Of a stretch of 64,000 nucleotides of DNA, positions 57,768 through 64,000 are shown piece by piece. The position numbers and the translations under genes were made by a program. Origin of the DNA: Microbispora oryzae (GTDB lineage: Bacteria; Actinomycetota; Actinomycetes; Streptosporangiales; Streptosporangiaceae); NCBI RefSeq assembly GCF_017896165.1, contig NZ_JAFCNB010000003.1, forward strand, positions 62,001 through 126,000, given 5' to 3'. Below the pieces are notes generated by a model. The model did not search any database, was not told the origin of the DNA, and saw only the letters and a program-made list of their open reading frames with translations. How positions within the stretch are numbered: the first letter of the stretch is position 1; every line of letters begins with the position of its first letter.

Positions 57768-57881
57768 GTGTGGTGCCGAGACCTTAACCCGCTGGCCGTG
57801 GCCGGGCCAGGACGGTCCGGCCGCCGTGCCCGCCCGCGCAGGTCGCCGCCGTACCCGGGTGAAAGTTTCGGCGCGTGGCCG

Positions 57882-58907
57882 TCAGGCGACCGCCTGCCGC
57901 ACCCGGGGCCGCTCCGCGGTCGCCGGCGCGATGGGGTCGCGGGTCCGCATCAGGTAGACCACGCGCAGGGCGGCGATCCACACCAGAGTCGACCCGAGCA
58001 CATGGACGCCGACGAGGAGCGCGGGCACGGCCAGGAAATACTGCACGTAGCCGATCACGCCCTGGGCCAGCTCGACCAGCAGGAGGCCGAGCGCGGCCCG
58101 CCTGGCCCGGCCGGGGGCGTCGCTGACGTGCAGCGCGAACAACAGGGCGAAGGTCGTCCCGACCACGATGTAGGCCAGATCGCTGTGCAGCCGCACCACG
58201 GTCTCGATGTCGAACCCGAAGCGGGAGGCCGCCTGGTCGCCGGAGTGCGGACCGGTGCCCGTCACCACCATCCCGGCCACCACCAGCGTGAGGACGGCGG
58301 CCACCATCGCGAAACCGAGCGTGCGGATGTCGCGGTGCACCAGCCGCCGGGCCGGCTCGTCCCCCTCGGCGGACCGGGCGAACAGGGCGTAGGCGGCGGC
58401 GATCATGCCGATCGAGAACAGGAAGTGGACGCTCACCGTGACCGGGTTGAGCAGCGTGCGGACCACGAGGCCGCCCCACATGGCCTGCACGACGACCCCG
58501 GCGGGCTGGAGCAGGGCGAGGCGGACCAGGACCGGCCGGCGCTCGCCGCCGTTCCGGTGCCCCATCCGCAGGGCCGCGATCACGCACGCCACCGCGACGG
58601 CCAGGACGAGGAACGTCAGCAGCCGGTTGCCGAACTCGATCGACATGTTGACCGGCCCGTGGGCGTCGTTGTGGGCCGGGACGAAGCTGTCCGGTGTGCA
58701 CCTCGGCCAGGTCGGGCAGCCGAGTCCCGAGCCGCTGAGCCGTACGGCCGCGCCCGTCACGGTGATGCCCGCGTTGACGACGACCGCCGCGAGCGCCCAC
58801 CGCCGGAGCGTCTCCGCGGTGGGAAACGCGAACGAGCGATAGAAGGCGATCGCGAGGGCGGCCACGTACGCGCGGAGCCGGTCGGCGTGCTGGTTCACGG
58901 CATTCAT
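57882..58907 (-). CDS. ctaA: Heme A synthase
   Basis: ATG at 58907. 341 residues with eight membrane segments. It oxidises heme O to heme A for cytochrome oxidase, after CtaB. Text typical of the family: TGAAVRLSGSGLGCPTWPRC near the first conserved Cys pair, IEFGNRLLTFLV, LLQPAGVVVQAMWGGLVVRT in part, SVHFLFSIGM and VRLHSDLAYIVVG, which supply the heme-ligand histidines. Confidence 0.9.
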   Translation of the reverse strand: MNAVNQHADRLRAYVAALAIAFYRSFAFPTAETLRRWALAAVVVNAGITVTGAAVRLSGSGLGCPTWPRCTPDSFVPAHNDAHGPVNMSIEFGNRLLTFLVLAVAVACVIAALRMGHRNGGERRPVLVRLALLQPAGVVVQAMWGGLVVRTLLNPVTVSVHFLFSIGMIAAAYALFARSAEGDEPARRLVHRDIRTLGFAMVAAVLTLVVAGMVVTGTGPHSGDQAASRFGFDIETVVRLHSDLAYIVVGTTFALLFALHVSDAPGRARRAALGLLLVELAQGVIGYVQYFLAVPALLVGVHVLGSTLVWIAALRVVYLMRTRDPIAPATAERPRVRQAVA

Positions 58908-58982
58908 GCTAGGTGGCGCCCCCCGTGGTCCCGTCCGCGCCCCTCAGGGCGGCGGGCGTGGAGGGGCGCGTCGCGCGGCGCC

Positions 58983-59888
58983 TCACCCGCCGGACCGGGT
59001 CGCGCCGATGGAGGCCACGACGACGCAGCCGATGGCCGCCCACTCCCGCGCGTCCAGCACCTCGCCCAGGACGAAGAGCCCGACGAGCGCGGCGACGGCG
59101 GGTTCGAGGCTCATGAGGATGCCGAAGACCCGCTTCGGCATCCGCCGCAGGGCCTCCAGCTCAAGCGAGTAGGGGATCACCGACGACAGCAGGCCGACCC
59201 CGGCTCCGAGAAGGAGGATCTCCGGGCGCAGCAGGCCGGCGCCCCCGGAGGCGATCCCGATCGGGCTGACCACGATCACGGATACGACCATGGCGAAGGA
59301 GAGGCCGCTGGTGCCGGGGAACCGCGCGCCGGTCGCCGCGGAGAACACGATGTAGCCGGCCCAGAAGGCCCCGGCGAGGGCGGCGAAGCCGATGCCGGCC
59401 CAGCTCGCCGCGGCCGCCTGCCCCCAGGGCGCGAGCAGCGCCACCCCGGCGGCTGCGAGCGCCACCCACAGCAGGTCGAGCCGCCGCCGTGAGGAGAGCA
59501 CCGCGAGCGTCAGCGGCCCGAGGAACTCGATCGCCACCGCGATGCCGATCGGCAGCCGGGCGAGGGACTCGTAGAACGACAGGTTCATCAGCCCGAGGCT
59601 CACCCCGAAGGCGACGCCGACCGCGAGGTCGCGCCGCGACATCCCGCGCACGCGCGGCCGGGCCACGGCCAGGATCATGACGGCGCCGGTGCCGATCCGC
59701 AGGAACACCACGGCCGCCGGGGGCAGCTCGGCGAAGAGGTTCTTCGCCAGCCCGGCGCCGAGCTGCACGGACAGGATCGCGAGCAGGACCAGCCCGGACG
59801 GCGGCACCGCGTCCGCGGCCGCTCTCGGCAGGCCGCCCAGCCGTAGCCGGTACGGCCGGGCGGACCCGGACAGAGGTTCGGCGGACAC
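58983..59888 (-). CDS. EamA-family exporter (RhtA-like)
   Basis: ATG at 59888, three bases before the ABC permease stop. 301 residues with ten membrane segments in two repeats of five. Words such as ELPPAAVVFLRIGTGAVMIL, GIAVAIEFLGPLTLAVLSSRR and LEALRRMPKRVFGILMSLEPAVAAL (in parts) match RhtA-type threonine/homoserine or metabolite exporters. The substrate cannot be told. Confidence 0.8.
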   Translation of the reverse strand: MSAEPLSGSARPYRLRLGGLPRAAADAVPPSGLVLLAILSVQLGAGLAKNLFAELPPAAVVFLRIGTGAVMILAVARPRVRGMSRRDLAVGVAFGVSLGLMNLSFYESLARLPIGIAVAIEFLGPLTLAVLSSRRRLDLLWVALAAAGVALLAPWGQAAAASWAGIGFAALAGAFWAGYIVFSAATGARFPGTSGLSFAMVVSVIVVSPIGIASGGAGLLRPEILLLGAGVGLLSSVIPYSLELEALRRMPKRVFGILMSLEPAVAALVGLFVLGEVLDAREWAAIGCVVVASIGATRSGG

Positions 59889-59891
59889 CCG

Positions 59892-60668
59892 CTACTCCCA
59901 GCGGAAGGTGCGCGCGGCCAGGCCCAGCGTCACCGCGGTCCAGCAGGCCAGCACCAGGAGCGGACCGCCCGGCACGCCGCCTCCGGACAGGACCGACCGC
60001 AGGCCGCCGGTCAGCGCGCTGATCGGCAGGAGGTCGAGCGCGGACCGGACGCCCGGCGGGAACGCCGACAGCGGGAAAACCACCCCGCCGAGCCCCAGCA
60101 GCACCAGATAGATGAGGTTGGCCGCGGCCAGCGTCGCCTCGGCGCGCAGCGTCCCGGCCAGCAGGAGCCCCAGGCCGCTGAACGCCGCCGTGCCGAGCAG
60201 GAGCAGCGGCACGGCCCACACGGGGTCGCCGCCGGGCGACCACCCGAGAGCCAGGGCGACCGCGCAGATCACCACGAGCTGCAGAGCCTCGACGGCGAGG
60301 ACCGCGCAGGTCTTGGCCAGCAGCAGCCCGGCGCGCGACAACGGGGTCGCCCCCAGCCGCTTGAGCACGCCGTACCGCCGCTCGAAGCCGGTGGCGATGG
60401 CCTGGCCGGTGAAGGCCGTCGACATGACGGCGAGTGCGAGGATGCCCGGGGCGACGAAGTCGATCCTGGCGCCGCTGCCCACGTTCACCAGCGGCGCCAC
60501 GGAGAAGCCGACCAGCAGCAGGATCGGAATGATCATGGTGAGCAGGAGCTGCTCGCCGTTGCGCAGCGTCGCACGCACCTCCGCGCCCGCCTGGGCGAGG
60601 ACCATGCGGGGGAGCGGCGCGGCCCCGGGCCGCGGGGCGAAGTCGGGCGTGAAGCCGAGCGTCGTCAT
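59892..60668 (-). CDS. ABC-2 type transporter permease
   Basis: ATG at 60668. 258 residues, six membrane segments. The words ERRYGVLKRLGATPLSR and LSTAF-like VMSTAFTGQAIATGF are typical of drug-export ABC-2 permeases (DrrB-like). It works with the ATPase upstream (60748); the next gene, EamA, is three bases after its stop. Confidence 0.82.
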   Translation of the reverse strand: MTTLGFTPDFAPRPGAAPLPRMVLAQAGAEVRATLRNGEQLLLTMIIPILLLVGFSVAPLVNVGSGARIDFVAPGILALAVMSTAFTGQAIATGFERRYGVLKRLGATPLSRAGLLLAKTCAVLAVEALQLVVICAVALALGWSPGGDPVWAVPLLLLGTAAFSGLGLLLAGTLRAEATLAAANLIYLVLLGLGGVVFPLSAFPPGVRSALDLLPISALTGGLRSVLSGGGVPGGPLLVLACWTAVTLGLAARTFRWE

Positions 60669-60747
60669 CGTGCGGTCCCGCCCTATCCGAAATGTCCGAG
60701 GTGTGCGAGGAGTCTGAGGGGCCCGGGAAGGCGCGGCGGCGGGGTGC

Positions 60748-61692
60748 TCACCGCAGCTCCCGTCCGGTGAGTTCGAGGAAGACGTCCTCCAGCGTACGGC
60801 GCTCGATGCGCAGGTCCTCCGCCGCGACGCCCTCGGTGGCGCACCAGGCGGTGACGGTGGCCAGCAGCTGCGGGCCGACCAGCCCCTCGATGATGTAGTG
60901 GCCGGACGGCGACTCCTTGGCGGCGCTTCCCGGAGGCAGCGCGGCGAGCAGCTCGTCCAGGTCGAGGCCGGGCCGGGCCCGGAAGCGGAGCTGTCGCTCG
61001 GCGCCGGTCAGCGACTGCGGGGTACCGTCGGCGACCACCCGGCCGTGGTCGATCACCACCACCCGGTCCGACAGCTTCTCGGCCTCGTCCATCTGGTGGG
61101 TCGTGAGGACGACCGACACCCCGGCGTCACGCAGGGCGGTGATCACGTCCCAGCAGGCGTGCCGCGCCTGCGGGTCGAGGCCGGCCGTCGGCTCGTCCAG
61201 GAACACCAGCTCCGGCCGGCCGATCACGGCCGCCGCCAGCGACAGGCGCTGCTGCTGCCCGCCGGAAAGGCGCCGGTAGGGCGTGCGCGCGTGTTCCGTC
61301 AGGCCCAGCAGGCGGAGGAGGGCGCCCGGGTCGAGCGGGGCGGAGTGGAATCGGGCGACGGTGCGCAGCCACTCCCCGGCGCGCGCCGCGGGCGGCACGC
61401 CGCCCGCCTGGAGCATGATCCCGACGCGGGGGCGGAGCGCCCGGTCGTGCGGTTCGAGCCCGAGGACGCGCACGGTTCCGCCGTCCGGACGGCGGAACCC
61501 CTCGCAGATTTCGAGCGTCGAGGTCTTCCCCGCGCCGTTGGGGCCGAGGATCGCGGTGACCTCGCGACGCGCGCAGGTCAGGCTGAGCCCGTCGACGGCG
61601 GTGGTGCGCCCGTACCGCTTGACCAGATCGCGGATCTCCACGGCGGGCGCGTCCGCCGGGTCGCCGCTCGTGTCGTCCTCCACCGCCCGCAC
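60748..61692 (-). CDS. ABC transporter ATP-binding protein (DrrA-like)
   Basis: ATG at 61692. 314 residues. Walker A is GPNGAGKTST, the signature is RRLSGGQQQRLSLA, and Walker B is LVFLDEPTAGLD, followed by the H-loop TTHQMDEAEKL. The C-terminal 80 residues are the extra domain seen in DrrA-type drug-export ATPases. This ABC pair next to sufR is common in streptosporangial and streptomycete genomes. Confidence 0.87.
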   Translation of the reverse strand: MRAVEDDTSGDPADAPAVEIRDLVKRYGRTTAVDGLSLTCARREVTAILGPNGAGKTSTLEICEGFRRPDGGTVRVLGLEPHDRALRPRVGIMLQAGGVPPAARAGEWLRTVARFHSAPLDPGALLRLLGLTEHARTPYRRLSGGQQQRLSLAAAVIGRPELVFLDEPTAGLDPQARHACWDVITALRDAGVSVVLTTHQMDEAEKLSDRVVVIDHGRVVADGTPQSLTGAERQLRFRARPGLDLDELLAALPPGSAAKESPSGHYIIEGLVGPQLLATVTAWCATEGVAAEDLRIERRTLEDVFLELTGRELR

Positions 61693-62065
61693 GTGCCCGG
61701 CCTCCCCTCGCCAGACGAGACCGCCGGACGCCGCCGGGACGGCCGCCCTGGTGGTCGTCGATTCGAGTTGAGTCTAGGGAGCGACGGGTCCGCCTCCTGC
61801 GGCGGAGGGCGGGAAGCGGCGGCGCGGCGGGTAAAAGTTGGGTCAGGATTGGGCCCGGACCGTGACGGCGGACGCCGCGGATCGGCCGGATGGGCCCGCG
61901 GTGCCGCGTCACCCGCGCCTGAAAGCCGCTCCCTGCCGGGCATTCGCCCAGGTCGGCGGCGCGCAAAGGGAAAATAAGGTAAGCCTAACCTGCGTGAGGT
62001 ATTGCATTCCCGTCGACCTCGCCTTGGGTTTGTGATGTGGGAAGCAATTACGGCACACTGATGTT
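61693..62065. promoter_or_regulatory. Divergent promoter region with iron box, ABC operon / sufR
   Basis: 373 bases without a gene. The iron-box-like palindrome TAAGGTAAGCCTAACCTGC (61975-61993) fits the IdeR/DtxR/DmdR consensus of two AGGT/ACCT half sites around GCC. It lies 73 bases before the sufR start in an AT-rich patch (61969-62000), unlike the surrounding GC-rich sequence. The remainder, next to the ABC ATPase, holds no recognisable element apart from a possible AT-rich promoter near 61760-61780. Confidence 0.6.
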
Positions 62066-62886
62066 GTGAAAAACATGTCCGGGAAGGGGAACGCCGAGAT
62101 GGCCGCGGAGGCGCGGTCCGCCGGCATGCCCCCGGAGCGGCCCGCGAGTTCGTGGCCGCATCCGGTCTCGGGCGTGACGACGCAGATCTCCGTCGAGCGC
62201 GGCACCCGGGCCCGGGTGGCACGCCTGATATTGGAGCACGGCCCGGTGACCGCGGCCGCGCTCGGGGAGCGGCTCGGCCTCACCCCTGCGGCGGTGCGAC
62301 GGCATCTCGACGCGCTGCTCGCCGAGGGGATGATCGAGCCCCGGACGGCTCGCACGCGCGGGCAGCGCGGCCGGGGCCGCCCGGCGAAGATGTTCGCCAT
62401 CACCGACGCGGGGCGCAGCGCGTTCGTGCACGCGTACGACGACCTGGCGGGCAGTGCGCTGCGGTTCCTCGCCGAGCGGATGGGCGAGGAGGCGGTGTCC
62501 GAGTTCGCCCGGGCACAGGTGTCCGGCCTGGTCGGCAGGCTGGCGGCGCTGATGGAGGAGGTCCCCGCCGACCAGCGGGTCCGCGTCCTGGCGGAGGCGC
62601 TGTCGGCCGAGGGCTACGCGGCGTCGGCCACCAAGACCGGCAAGGGCGGCGAGCAGCTGTGCCAGCACCACTGCCCGGTCGCCCATGTGGCGGCGGCGTT
62701 CCCGCAGCTGTGCGAGGCCGAGACCGAGGCGTTCGCGCTGTTGCTCGGCACGCCCGTGCAGCGCCTGGCCACGATCGCCAACGGCGACGGGGTCTGCACC
62801 ACCCACGTGAGTTCCCACGCGCTCGCCGGACGGCAGGCGCGGAGCACTGAAGTTTCGAGCACATCGACGAGCAAGGAGACCGGAAG

Positions 62887-62890
<4 letters not shown>
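62066..62890 (+). CDS. sufR: SufR-type Fe-S-responsive repressor
   Basis: GTG at 62066 (ATG 62075 is an alternative). 274 residues: a 35-residue leader, a DeoR/ArsR-like winged HTH ([37 protein letters not shown] in parts), then [14 protein letters not shown] and a helical C-terminal part with the Fe-S-ligand cysteines in [21 protein letters not shown]. Apo- and holo-forms adjust suf operon transcription to cluster demand. Divergent from the ABC genes and overlapping sufB by four bases. Confidence 0.88.

Positions 62891-64000
<1,110 letters not shown>

Noticed and set aside
57666-59492. Forward open frame of 608 codons
   Set aside because: It lies antisense to ctaA and the EamA gene, both with well-conserved families, and its product is Arg/Gly/His-rich without a domain.

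Overview
The window is high-GC actinobacterial DNA. It joins the right-hand part of an integrated siphovirus-type prophage (1 to about 42,170) to a conserved host chromosome segment (about 42,170 to 64,000). The host genes point to a mycelial actinomycete, probably Streptosporangiales or a close relative: a tkt-tal-pgi-zwf-opcA-pgl operon, ctaB and ctaA on either side of a small secretion and degradation cluster, an AA10-CBM2 polysaccharide monooxygenase, a perfect LacI-type cellulose box, and sufR-sufB. The genus is inference.

Prophage, left to right. Head module (1-17,800): tail end of an unidentified gene, three small proteins, portal, a MuF-like/capsid-protease fusion that contains an intein, accessory proteins, major capsid protein, a second capsid-like protein, a 1339-residue Cys-rich repeat protein, a collagen-like fibre protein, the likely major tail protein and head-tail connectors. 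Cargo (17,979-20,900): an ACT-GNAT acetyltransferase, a reverse-strand gene, an orphan gene and a lipoprotein. Tail module (20,922-33,600): small proteins, assembly chaperones, tape measure, minor tail and fibre proteins. Lysis (33,593-34,965): coiled-coil membrane protein, amidase endolysin, holin. Early module (35,098-42,000): duplicated-HTH protein, Sak4-like ATPase, a run of small proteins, and a replication initiator with a probable origin inside its coding sequence. No terminase large subunit, integrase or repressor is visible; these should lie left of the window.

Strongest observations: (1) the intein keeps its splicing blocks, but the slot that normally holds an endonuclease domain carries a LAGLIDADG homing endonuclease gene on the opposite strand, with its own leaderless-type promoter; (2) four copies of a promoter plus 5' leader precede the capsid, tail, tape-measure and fibre genes, each ending in a hairpin that contains the ribosome binding site and shows compensatory changes; (3) six palindromic iterons followed by a purine-rich tract lie inside the replication initiator gene; (4) the prophage carries a complete ACT-GNAT gene while its right border abuts the 3' third of a host ACT-GNAT gene.

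Host segment. The reverse-strand operon tkt-tal-pgi-zwf-opcA-pgl covers both branches of the pentose phosphate pathway plus phosphoglucose isomerase. ctaB is divergent from tkt. Then come a Tat-exported DMF-deaminase-like protein (reverse), PrsW protease, LPMO-CBM2, ctaA (reverse), EamA exporter, an ABC-2 transporter pair (reverse), and the divergent sufR-sufB operon behind an IdeR/DtxR-type iron box.
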